Below are positions 8,132 through 14,763 of a stretch of DNA of 64,000 nt, one piece after another (position 1 is the first letter of the stretch; every line of letters starts with the position of its first letter). This DNA comes from Paludibacteraceae bacterium (GTDB lineage: Bacteria > Bacteroidota > Bacteroidia > Bacteroidales > Paludibacteraceae): assembly GCA_024693065.1 (NCBI GenBank), contig JAILLP010000004.1, forward strand, positions 62,001 to 126,000. Reading direction: 5' to 3'. The notes under the pieces were generated by a model, which did not search any database, was not told the origin of the DNA, and worked only from the letters and a program-made list of their open reading frames with translations. The position numbers and the translations under genes were made by a program.

Positions 8132-8168
8132 CAAATTTATAACATTAGAACGAAATCTTTTTGCGTAG
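8132..8168 (-). promoter_or_regulatory. Promoter of the structured RNA with the shared CTACG element
   Basis: Read on the minus strand, CTACGCAAAAAGATTTCGT begins at 8168 and TAAATTTG (-7 box, perfect TAnnTTTG) lies at 8139-8132. Spacing from element to -7 box equals that at 6832-6868 and 13024-13060. Confidence 0.7.
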
Positions 8169-8400
8169 TTGGGGAAAAATTTGTGTGGCAGTTGTCAAGT
8201 AATCCTTGACAACTGTATCCTACAGAGATTATCATGTCTAAATTATAAAAATCAATTTGGTGTGTCACCTTCCTGTTCCCTTCTTGTCGAACTACTCTAA
8301 TTTTTTGAGTAGTTGATTCAGGTTCGAGTTCACGGGTTGTATATATGCCTCGTATATGATAGGTTATGTTATTTTCTTTCACACCGAACAGAATAGACAT
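8137..8400 (-). pseudogene. RhuM-family remnant
   Basis: An 87-codon frame whose first 63 residues (LFGVKENNITYHIRGIYTTR ... DFYNLDMIISVGYS) match the N-terminal region of RhuM-type proteins (LFGV..N.I..H...I...EL...ST, FYNLD.IISVGYR). The normal start is missing, and homology stops near 8212 at the point where the family continues with RVNSKR. What follows overlaps the structured-RNA promoter. It is a decayed fragment of a gene class common on islands. Confidence 0.75.
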
Positions 8401-8717
8401 CTGTTGTACTATTTAACCATTTACAATTTACTTTTTTCTCTGTTTTCTCTTCCCCTATTCAAAAAGAACCATTACCTTTGCGGAAAATATTGTCTAACCC
8501 TTTTAAATTTAAAGTTAGGAAAGGGTAGAGAAAATGAGTAGAAAGTAGTTTATACATCCATTGAGTTTAGGAGCCTACGGCTGGAAAAAGGTCGTAGCAG
8601 TGTTTGTTTTGTCATTTTCATCTAAACTCTTCATTCCAAATTCATTTAGTTTATTACGTTGATGGCAATGCCTTTAAACTTGTGTGTGGCATTGGCTTCA
8701 TAACAGCTTATTTTATC
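8401..8717 (+). other. Promoter region and structured 5' leader of rtcB-prfH
   Basis: A -7 box TACCTTTG at 8473-8480 suggests a transcript start near 8487 and a leader of about 230 nt with no gene. It holds three hairpins: CTAACCCTTT/AAAGGGTAG (8494-8528), CTACG/CGTAG (8574-8597) and CAATGCC/GGCATTG (8666-8672 with 8688-8694). No tRNA-like fold and no CTACG element are seen. A long structured leader may allow control after initiation. Confidence 0.45.
8473..8480 (+). promoter_or_regulatory. -7 box of the rtcB-prfH promoter
   Basis: TACCTTTG is a perfect TAnnTTTG match. No clear -33 TTTG is seen in the pyrimidine-rich stretch upstream. Confidence 0.5.
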
Positions 8718-10115
8718 ATGGGCAATATTAAAACAAAAGAATTGACCAGACTTGGATACAAGGATAATTTGGCGAAAAGCATGATCGTGCAGATTGTGGC
8801 GCGTCATTGCAAGCATGTGCCGAACGAAGAGATTCTGTCCACGTTGGTTGATATACAGAACCAGCCTGAGAAGTTCAGGCAAAATGCGGTGTGGAGACCG
8901 CTGATTGATCTCCTCCGCCCGATCGAACCGGAGGTGCATCTATATGATCTTCTTCCTCAAACCATCGGCTATAGGGTTTACGGGGAGGAGGAGATCGAGC
9001 CCTTGGCTCGGCAACAGATCGAGATGGCCATGAGGCTACCCGTCACCGTCGGTGGGGCCTTGATGCCTGACGGGCATGCCGGATATGGACTCCCTATCGG
9101 AGGTGTGCTTGCCACTGAGGGCGTCGTGATTCCCTATGCGGTGGGGTTGGACATAGCCTGCAGAATGTCTCTCACTCTCCTCGATGCGGACGCCTCCTTC
9201 ATCGACAGACATCATGATCTGTGCGTGTCGGCATTGCAAAGGAACACTGCCTTTGGCATCAATGCGCAGATGCCTGTTGCGCAATACCACCCTGTGTTTG
9301 ACAAGCCGGAGTTCAAAGAGATCCCTTTGCTGAAAGGCTTCCGCGAAAAGGCGATCCGTCAGTTGGGTAGCAGTGGCAAGGGGAATCACTTCGTCGACAT
9401 CTGTGAGGTGGTGTTGAAGGGGGGTAATGCGCTCGGCTTGCCGCAAGGCTCTTACGTCGGACTCTTGTCCCACTCTGGCTCCAGAGGGTTGGGGGCGAAG
9501 ATCGCCGAGCATTTCACCTCCATCGCGAAATCCACATGCAGACTGCCCGTTGAGGCGGGTGCGTTTGCTTGGCTCGATCTGAAAACGGAGGCGGGTGAGG
9601 AGTATTGGCGGTGCATGACAATCGCTGGCGAATATTCGGAGGCTAACCACGAACGCATCCATGGCAATGTGATGGAGGCGCTGGGTTTGAGACCTTTGGC
9701 GAGCGTGAGCAACCATCATAACTTCGCATGGAAAGAGATCCTTTGCGGTGGACGTGAGGTGATTGTGCACCGTAAAGGTGCGACGCCTGCTCATCTCGGT
9801 GAACTGGGACTGATCCCTGGCAGTATGGCCTCGCCCGGGTATCTTGTGAGCGGTCTCGCTCATGCCGACTCGCTCTGCTCCGCTTCGCATGGGGCTGGTC
9901 GGGCAATGTCACGGCAGGAGGCCCGTAACACGTTCAGCCGCCACGCCTTGCGTAAGTATCTGGCGGAACGGAACGTCACATTGATTGGTGGTTCCACGGA
10001 GGAGGCGCCGCTCGCCTATAAGGATATCGATCATGTGATGGCCTCTCAGCAAGAGCTGGTGAGGATTGAGGGAACCGTCATCCCTCGTGTGGTAAGAATG
10101 GCGGAAGAGGAATAA
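8718..10115 (+). CDS. rtcB: RtcB-type RNA ligase, PrfH-linked (RtcB2 type)
   Basis: 465 residues from ATG 8718; the frame is open upstream but lies in the leader. RtcB ligases join 2',3'-cyclic phosphate/3'-phosphate and 5'-OH RNA ends using GTP and Mn2+. Ligands are visible at D145 and C148 (GLDIAC), H224 (GNHF), H252 (HSGSR) and H333 (SNHHN), and the guanylylated histidine is H391 in SHGAGRAMSR. The Gly-rich nucleotide loop HRKGATPAH is intact. prfH follows after 16 nt in the same direction. This pairing is the known RtcB2-PrfH operon, in which PrfH releases ribosomes stalled with a cleaved 16S decoding centre and RtcB re-ligates the rRNA. All catalytic residues are present, so the enzyme should be active. 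Confidence 0.93.
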   Translation: MGNIKTKELTRLGYKDNLAKSMIVQIVARHCKHVPNEEILSTLVDIQNQPEKFRQNAVWRPLIDLLRPIEPEVHLYDLLPQTIGYRVYGEEEIEPLARQQIEMAMRLPVTVGGALMPDGHAGYGLPIGGVLATEGVVIPYAVGLDIACRMSLTLLDADASFIDRHHDLCVSALQRNTAFGINAQMPVAQYHPVFDKPEFKEIPLLKGFREKAIRQLGSSGKGNHFVDICEVVLKGGNALGLPQGSYVGLLSHSGSRGLGAKIAEHFTSIAKSTCRLPVEAGAFAWLDLKTEAGEEYWRCMTIAGEYSEANHERIHGNVMEALGLRPLASVSNHHNFAWKEILCGGREVIVHRKGATPAHLGELGLIPGSMASPGYLVSGLAHADSLCSASHGAGRAMSRQEARNTFSRHALRKYLAERNVTLIGGSTEEAPLAYKDIDHVMASQQELVRIEGTVIPRVVRMAEEE

Positions 10116-10131
10116 CTGATAAAAAAAAACA

Positions 10132-10749
10132 ATGGGAAGATATATACAAGTTACATCGGGACGGGGTCCCGTGGAGTGCTGCCGGGTGGTGGTGCTCGTG
10201 ATGAAGAAACTGGTCGCCGACGCCAATGCCAAAGGCTTGAAAGCGGAGGTCGTCGACCGTGAAGAGTGCGCATGCGACGGATGCCTCTATTCGGTGGTTC
10301 TATCGCTAGAAGGTGAGAACGTTGATTCGTTTGCCGCCGAGTGGGAGGGCAGTGTGCAATGGGTAAGCACGCAGAATCCATTCCGTCCCCATCATGAGCG
10401 GAAGAATTGGTTCGTGGGTGTCCATGCCTTCGATCTGCGACAGCCTGCCCATGTCAAGGACTCGGACATCGTATATGAGACCACTCGCTCCAGCAAGAAG
10501 GCGGGTGGACAACACCTCAACACGACGGATTCGGCCGTGAAGGCGATTCATCTGCCCACAGGCGTTTCGGCCATGGGCGAGGATGAACGTAACCAACACA
10601 AAAACAGGCGCTTGGCACATGATCGTCTTCTGTTGAAACTCATGGAGATGGAAGATGAGAAGAAGGCGGAGCAGGACCGTGTCATTTGGATGAATCACAA
10701 TTTGTTGAAACGTGGCAATCCGGTGAAGAGATTCAAGGGGGAACTGTGA
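10132..10749 (+). CDS. prfH: Peptide chain release factor H
   Basis: 205 residues. It has the class I release-factor catalytic domain with GGQ at 125-127 in RSSKKAGGQHLNTTDSAVKA, a short N-terminal region in place of the stop-codon-reading domains, and a basic C-terminus ending NPVKRFKGEL. Length and layout match PrfH, not RF1/RF2. PrfH recognises ribosomes whose 16S rRNA has been cut in the decoding centre and releases the peptide so that the partner RtcB can repair the break. It is 16 nt downstream of rtcB and surely co-transcribed. A large inverted repeat follows the stop codon. Confidence 0.95.
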   Translation: MGRYIQVTSGRGPVECCRVVVLVMKKLVADANAKGLKAEVVDREECACDGCLYSVVLSLEGENVDSFAAEWEGSVQWVSTQNPFRPHHERKNWFVGVHAFDLRQPAHVKDSDIVYETTRSSKKAGGQHLNTTDSAVKAIHLPTGVSAMGEDERNQHKNRRLAHDRLLLKLMEMEDEKKAEQDRVIWMNHNLLKRGNPVKRFKGEL

Positions 10750-10794
10750 TGCTTTTTCAGTTAATCATTAGAGGAAAGCCTTGATAAAATAATA

Positions 10795-10850
10795 TAACGG
10801 GCGATATACGTTAAAATTTTTTATGGTATTTGCGGTTATATCGTCCGTTA
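10795..10850 (+). repeat. Long inverted repeat downstream of prfH
   Basis: TAACGGGCGATATA (10795-10808) and TATATCGTCCGTTA (10837-10850) are complementary at 13 of 14 positions across a 28-nt AT-rich loop. It may terminate the rtcB-prfH transcript, although no T-run follows, or serve as a protein-binding site. The rest of 10750-11080 holds no gene. Confidence 0.6.
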
Positions 10851-11080
10851 TTATTATCTTTACATATTCGATGGATGTTAGATGATGACCCAAAATCGTT
10901 TCTGTCGGATTTTAAGCAACGTATTTTAGGTTTATGAGTGACACGGGAAAGTACATCGAGTAGAATGGCTGTGCGATGTGATAAGTAAATCTGTGAGTTC
11001 CCAACGAAACCGTCGAATGGGTGCGGTTGCCAAACTTGCAGTGGATTGAGAGTGGATGTTTTAACCTTAAATCATAATAC

Positions 11081-11725
11081 ATGGAACAGAATGTGAAACC
11101 AATTGAAAGGAAGGATTCCCCTGCGGTGAGCGTCATGGTCTTGATGGAGCTGGCGGCCCTGCTTTGGTGCTGCGCGCAGTTGATGAGTTGCCAACCTAAA
11201 TCCGCTGAACCGACGAGCGTGGTGGAGCCGAGCGTCTGTGATACCGTAGCCGTGGAGATAGAGACGAATTATTTCCCCGCCATTGAACGTTACTTCGTGA
11301 ATGAAATCGGCAAACAGTATGCCGAGGCGGAGTATTGCGTGCCTTTCCATAAGATCGTCTCGGTTGACGAGCGTGACGCGGAGAACATCTTGGTGTGGGG
11401 CGATTTCTGGGTGTTCAACTACAATCGGTCGGGCGATACGCTGAAGACGGTGTCGGGCGGAAACCACGCTGGTTTGCTGCATATCCGACAAACCGACACT
11501 GGCTTCGAGGTGGCCTCTTTCGACCAGGTGGCTGACGGTTCAGACAATCTGAAGAGCGCCCAACAGATCTTCGGGGATAAGTACGAGGCTTTCCACGATT
11601 TCCATAGCAATGAACAGAAACGTGAACAACGTAGGTTGGAGGTTCTTACGGAGTATGTGCGGAAACAAAACATCCCAGTCTCCTATGTCTTGGATTATGG
11701 TTGGCCGGCTATACCGCTGAAATGA
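11081..11725 (+). CDS. Putative lipoprotein, unknown function
   Basis: 214 residues. A hydrophobic stretch after a short charged N-terminus (VMVLMELAALLWCCAQLMSC) ends in a lipobox-like QLMSC, suggesting an envelope lipoprotein. The body is mixed alpha/beta with EIETNYFPAIERYFVNEIGK and a hydrophilic helical tail. No family is recognised, but the layout (conserved helix, then DAENILVWGDFWVFNYN and GGNHAGLLHI) resembles small NTF2-like lipoproteins of Bacteroidales; this is weak. Its 3' end overlaps the convergent WYL gene by 31 bp. No obvious link to RNA repair. Confidence 0.7.
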   Translation: MEQNVKPIERKDSPAVSVMVLMELAALLWCCAQLMSCQPKSAEPTSVVEPSVCDTVAVEIETNYFPAIERYFVNEIGKQYAEAEYCVPFHKIVSVDERDAENILVWGDFWVFNYNRSGDTLKTVSGGNHAGLLHIRQTDTGFEVASFDQVADGSDNLKSAQQIFGDKYEAFHDFHSNEQKREQRRLEVLTEYVRKQNIPVSYVLDYGWPAIPLK

Positions 11726-12768
11726 CAAATTCCCTCTTCGGGGTCTTTCATCTCCTTCTCATACATGCTCGCCGCTTGCTTCAATTTGTCCCGCATGTAT
11801 TCTCTGGCATTCCGTGGCCGAAGAATCTGAATGCCCGGTCCGTACGACATGAAGACGGAGTACATCTCGAAATTGATCACCACATTGATGCTGAAGGTGC
11901 AGCTGCCATCCTCCTTGTTCTCTTGGATAATCTTCTGAGAGGAGTGGATAGGCTTTGTCTTGATATATTTGCTTTGCTCACGGTTCGCCCAGAAGATGAT
12001 TTTTCTGGGCGTGTTGTTGATGTTTTTACTCACACCTATCACATCGTCGAAAAAGTGCTCCGGGTCGAAGTCCGGATTCTCCCGGAAAGGCGCATCCGAA
12101 GGCTCGACGCTTACGATGCGGTCCAGCGCTAGGTTGTATAGCTGGAGGTTGGTCGCCTTCGAACCGAACAGGAACCAACGGTTGCGGAACTCCTTCAGCA
12201 GATAGGGGCAGAGTATGTACTCGACAGGCTCCCTAGCGGAGAACGATTGGTACATGATCCGCAAGGTCTGCTTATTGCTGATATAGTTGTAAAGTGGCGT
12301 GAGCAGACGGATGCCCTTCAGGTCGGGCACGCTGTCGAAGTGGATGATGGGTTTCCTGTTGTTGCGCGTGATGGAGAGCTTGTCCTGCAGACGACTCACC
12401 ACGTCCGACATCTCGGAGAACTGCTCAAAGCCCTCCAACTGCCTTAGCATGTCTACCGCCTCCTGCATGACATCGTAGTCGTTTTGCGACATGGGCATGT
12501 TCATGATGGAATAATCCTCCTCCGCGTAACGGTAGTACTTGTGGTCGTACACCTCGATGGGCGCATTGTACCCTAGCTTGTCGGAGCGCATTATCTGGAT
12601 GTCGCTCTGTACGGTGCGCACGGAAACCCCTTTGCTGATCCCCTCCATCTCGTAGAGCGCGTCGGAGCAGGCCTCGACTAAATCCTCGAGCGTCCAACGC
12701 CGATAGGGGTTGCGTAGACAGTTGTCTATGGTCTTGTAGCGTATCAACGCATTCTTGTTGGCTGGCAT
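11695..12768 (-). CDS. WYL-domain transcriptional regulator
   Basis: 357 residues: an N-terminal winged-HTH region (1-120), a WYL domain (about 150-240: SNKQTLRIMYQSFSAREPVE, YILCPYLLKEFRNRWFLFGS, LYNLALDRIVSVE) and a C-terminal WCX extension (260-345). WYL regulators often control defence, DNA-damage and RNA-repair genes and bind a ligand or nucleic acid through the WYL barrel. It is transcribed away from the second rtcB across a 367-bp intergenic region that contains the palindromic CTACGCAA-N5-TTGCGTAG site. By position it is the prime candidate regulator of that site and of the two others like it. Its N-terminus is almost duplicated at 7415-7828. Confidence 0.9.
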   Translation of the reverse strand: MPANKNALIRYKTIDNCLRNPYRRWTLEDLVEACSDALYEMEGISKGVSVRTVQSDIQIMRSDKLGYNAPIEVYDHKYYRYAEEDYSIMNMPMSQNDYDVMQEAVDMLRQLEGFEQFSEMSDVVSRLQDKLSITRNNRKPIIHFDSVPDLKGIRLLTPLYNYISNKQTLRIMYQSFSAREPVEYILCPYLLKEFRNRWFLFGSKATNLQLYNLALDRIVSVEPSDAPFRENPDFDPEHFFDDVIGVSKNINNTPRKIIFWANREQSKYIKTKPIHSSQKIIQENKEDGSCTFSINVVINFEMYSVFMSYGPGIQILRPRNAREYMRDKLKQAASMYEKEMKDPEEGICHFSGIAGQP

Positions 12769-12867
12769 ATTTTTTATTAATATCTGATGGGTCTATAATT
12801 CATTTCGTGGGATATTTGAATCTGTTTCGGGGTCGGTTTACGTGAATACACGTTACCACGTTTCCAA

Positions 12868-12955
12868 TTGTACAGACGCAATATTTTGCGTCTCTACGTC
12901 CCCCGCCCCGGCATCACGGTGTCGATTGTACAGACGCAATATTTTGCGTCTCTAC
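12868..12955. repeat. Dispersed palindrome dimer, left of the second rtcB
   Basis: Two copies of GTACAGACGCAATATTTTGC-GTCTCTAC (12870-12897 and 12928-12955) are separated by about 30 nt containing CCCCGCCCCGGCATCACGGT. A near-identical dimer occurs right of the gene at 14311-14396. Confidence 0.9.
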
Positions 12956-13023
12956 GGTGACAATTATGCTAATATAACCTTTTCTGCAGAAAAAAATCCG
13001 TTCGAATGTAAAAATTTTTTCAG

Positions 13024-13060
13024 CTACGCAAATAGATTGCGTAGTGACATTCTTACTTTG
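13024..13060 (+). promoter_or_regulatory. Promoter/operator of the second rtcB
   Basis: A perfect inverted repeat, CTACGCAA (13024-13031) and TTGCGTAG (13037-13044), is followed 8 nt later by the -7 box TTACTTTG (13053-13060). It occupies the place of the -33 element. Related elements at the same distance from a -7 box lie at 6832-6868 (+) and 8168-8132 (-). Confidence 0.75.
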
Positions 13061-13135
13061 CATCGTGAATCTTCCATTCGGGTTGTCGGGTGGGGTGCCA
13101 CAAGAAGAAAAGTGTAATTTAATAGATTGATAACG

Positions 13136-14308
13136 ATGGTAATAAAAACGATTAACAACCGTTTGGTTAAGATTTGGACCGACGATGTGGAGGAGTCGGC
13201 CATGCGTCAGATTGAGAACCTGACCACCCTTCCGTTCCTCTTCCACCACCTGGCCATCATGCCTGACGTGCACGCTGGTATGGGTATGCCGATCGGTGGG
13301 GTGCTCGCCTGCAAGGATGTTGTCATCCCTAATGCGGTGGGCGTTGATATCGGTTGCGGAATGTGCGCCGTGAAGACCAATTGGAAGGTGGGCGACATCC
13401 CTATGGAGGTGCTCCGTAAGCAGATTATGCGAGGAATCCGGAAACGTATTCCTTTGGGTATGGACCACCACAAGGAGCCTCAAGACGAGCAGTACCTGCC
13501 TCAAGGTTATGACCTGGATAAGCTGGAGGTGGTGAACCGTCGCCAGCACTCCATCCGGCACGAGGTGGGTACGTTGGGAGGTGGTAACCACTTCATCGAG
13601 CTGCAGAAGGATGAGGAGGATACGCTTTGGATCATGATCCACTCGGGTTCGCGTAACCTGGGAAAGCAGGTGGGCGATTTCTACAATAAGCTGGCTGCTT
13701 CCCTGAACGAACGTTGGTACTCCAGCGTCGCCCCTGAGCTGCGTCTGCCTTTCCTGGCCCGTGGATGCAAGGAGTTCGGTATGTACTGGGAGGAGATGAA
13801 GTATTGCATCGACTTCGCTTTGTGCAACCGTAGACTGATGATGGAGCGCATTGAGGAGATCCTTGCGGATGCGCTCAAGGGTATCGAGTTCGAACCGATG
13901 ATCAACATCGCCCACAACTACGCCGCCGTCGAGAACCACTTCGGGTCGGACGTCATCGTGCACCGCAAGGGCGCCACGCTTGCCCGAGAGGGTGTCGTCG
14001 GTATCATCCCGGGCTCGCAGGGTACGGCTTCGTATATCGTCGAAGGCCTTGGCAACCCTGACTCGTTCTGCTCCTGCTCGCACGGTGCGGGTCGCGTCAT
14101 GTCGCGCAAGATGGCCATCGATACGCTGGATATGCGACAGGAGGTGGAGATGCTGGAGGCGAAGGGGATCGTCCACGCCATCCGCTCCCAAGATGATATG
14201 CAGGAGGCCTCGGGTGCCTACAAGGACATCGATACGGTCATCGCCAACGAGGCGGATCTGGTCAGGGTGAAAACAAAATTGTTGCCGGTGGCGGTGATCA
14301 AGGGGTGA
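13136..14308 (+). CDS. rtcB: RtcB-type RNA ligase (canonical short form)
   Basis: 390 residues from ATG 13136; a TTG three codons earlier is unlikely. All RtcB signatures are intact: MPDVHAGMGMPIGGV, Mn ligands D71 and C74 (VDIGCG), H152 (GNHF), H169 (HSGSR) and H260 (AHNYAA), and the guanylylated histidine H316 in CSHGAGRVMSR. The HRKGAT nucleotide loop is present. It is clearly distinct from the 465-residue PrfH-linked paralogue 4.4 kb upstream, so the cell has two RNA ligases in one island. It is followed by three structured RNAs and the 755-residue TerD-like protein on the same strand. It is flanked on both sides by near-identical palindrome dimers. Its likely substrates are cleaved tRNAs or the neighbouring tRNA-like RNAs (inference). 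Confidence 0.94.
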   Translation: MVIKTINNRLVKIWTDDVEESAMRQIENLTTLPFLFHHLAIMPDVHAGMGMPIGGVLACKDVVIPNAVGVDIGCGMCAVKTNWKVGDIPMEVLRKQIMRGIRKRIPLGMDHHKEPQDEQYLPQGYDLDKLEVVNRRQHSIRHEVGTLGGGNHFIELQKDEEDTLWIMIHSGSRNLGKQVGDFYNKLAASLNERWYSSVAPELRLPFLARGCKEFGMYWEEMKYCIDFALCNRRLMMERIEEILADALKGIEFEPMINIAHNYAAVENHFGSDVIVHRKGATLAREGVVGIIPGSQGTASYIVEGLGNPDSFCSCSHGAGRVMSRKMAIDTLDMRQEVEMLEAKGIVHAIRSQDDMQEASGAYKDIDTVIANEADLVRVKTKLLPVAVIKG

Positions 14309-14396
14309 TTGTACAGACGCAATATTTTACGTCTCTACGTACCCCGCCCCGGCATCACGATGTCGATTGTACAGACGCAATATTTTGCGTCTCTAC
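14309..14396. repeat. Dispersed palindrome dimer, right of the second rtcB
   Basis: Palindromes at 14311-14338 and 14369-14396, with the same GC-rich CCCCGCCCCGGCATCACGAT linker as the left dimer at 12868-12955. The first copy begins 2 nt after the rtcB stop codon, so these hairpins may also stabilise or end the rtcB mRNA. Confidence 0.9.
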
Positions 14397-14442
14397 GGAA
14401 CCCGCCCCCGATTTGTGGTCCGATTGATGTTTTAAAATACAT

Positions 14443-14494
14443 TCACGATTTTTCCGTCATTATTTCGTGATTAAACAAAATGTATGTATTTTTA
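14443..14494 (+). promoter_or_regulatory. Candidate promoter for the structured-RNA array
   Basis: A -7 like TATTTTTA (14487-14494, one mismatch to TAnnTTTG) lies 7 nt before the first stem of the small RNA. An inverted repeat, TCACGA (14443-14448) and TCGTGA (14465-14470), lies just upstream and may be an operator. Confidence 0.4.
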
Positions 14495-14501
14495 CGTTCA
14501 T

Positions 14502-14586
14502 AAGACGGACTAAATGGTTCTTACTTCTATTAGTATGAGACCTTCGGGGCTCAAACAGGGCAGAACCGTGATTTCCGTCTTTTTTT
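14502..14586 (+). ncRNA. Small structured RNA with terminator-like closing stem
   Basis: AAGACGGA (14502-14509) pairs perfectly with TCCGTCTT (14574-14581), nested over GGTTCT/AGAACC and an apical GAG-CC-TTCG-GG-CTC hairpin. A run of T (14579-14586) follows the closing stem. The fold is a compact multi-stem RNA of about 85 nt that would end transcription, or partly end it, just before the first tRNA-like RNA. It has no open frame. It may be an independent sRNA or an attenuator for the downstream array. Confidence 0.6.
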
Positions 14587-14588
14587 AT

Positions 14589-14678
14589 GCGGCGGTAAGC
14601 TTTGTAATTGCCTCTTCCAAGGCCTAAACGTATGCTTACTCCTAATGGTTACTGTTGGTTCGAATCCAACCCGCCGCT
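14589..14678 (+). ncRNA. tRNA-like RNA 1 (acceptor and T arm, no anticodon arm)
   Basis: A perfect 7-bp acceptor GCGGCGG (14589-14595)/CCGCCGC (14671-14677) and a canonical T arm GTTGG-TTCGAAT-CCAAC (14654-14670) are present. In place of the D and anticodon arms is a 58-nt insert closed by TAAGC/GCTTA (14596-14600, 14634-14638), with an inner GCCT/AGGC hairpin. No 5-bp stem with a 7-nt loop can be found, so it cannot decode. Length is 90 nt. It begins 3 nt after the T-run of the preceding RNA. Likely a non-coding tRNA mimic, in the way bacterial Y RNAs carry tRNA-like modules; identity with that family is not shown. Confidence 0.75.
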
Positions 14679-14686
14679 CAATAAGG

Positions 14687-14760
14687 AAAAGGTCAAGAGC
14701 AACTTGCTTCTGTAACACTTTGCTAAAGAGGCTCCATCAGTTGTTCGATTACCTCTCTTT
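14687..14760 (+). other. Structured linker between the tRNA-like RNAs
   Basis: 74 nt with AGAGG (14727-14731) pairing with CCTCT (14752-14756). It starts with AAAAGGTCAAGAGCA, resembling AACAAGGTCAAGGTCAGCA after tRNA-like RNA 2, so the array looks like two [tRNA-like + hairpin] modules. Confidence 0.45.
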
Positions 14761-14763
14761 TAT

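Noticed and set aside
9036-9890. Long minus-strand frames inside rtcB and similar shadows in 12914-14191, 15056-17212 and 62061-63059
   Set aside because: They are antisense to well-supported genes, and their composition (Arg/His-rich) is typical of shadow frames in GC-richer DNA.
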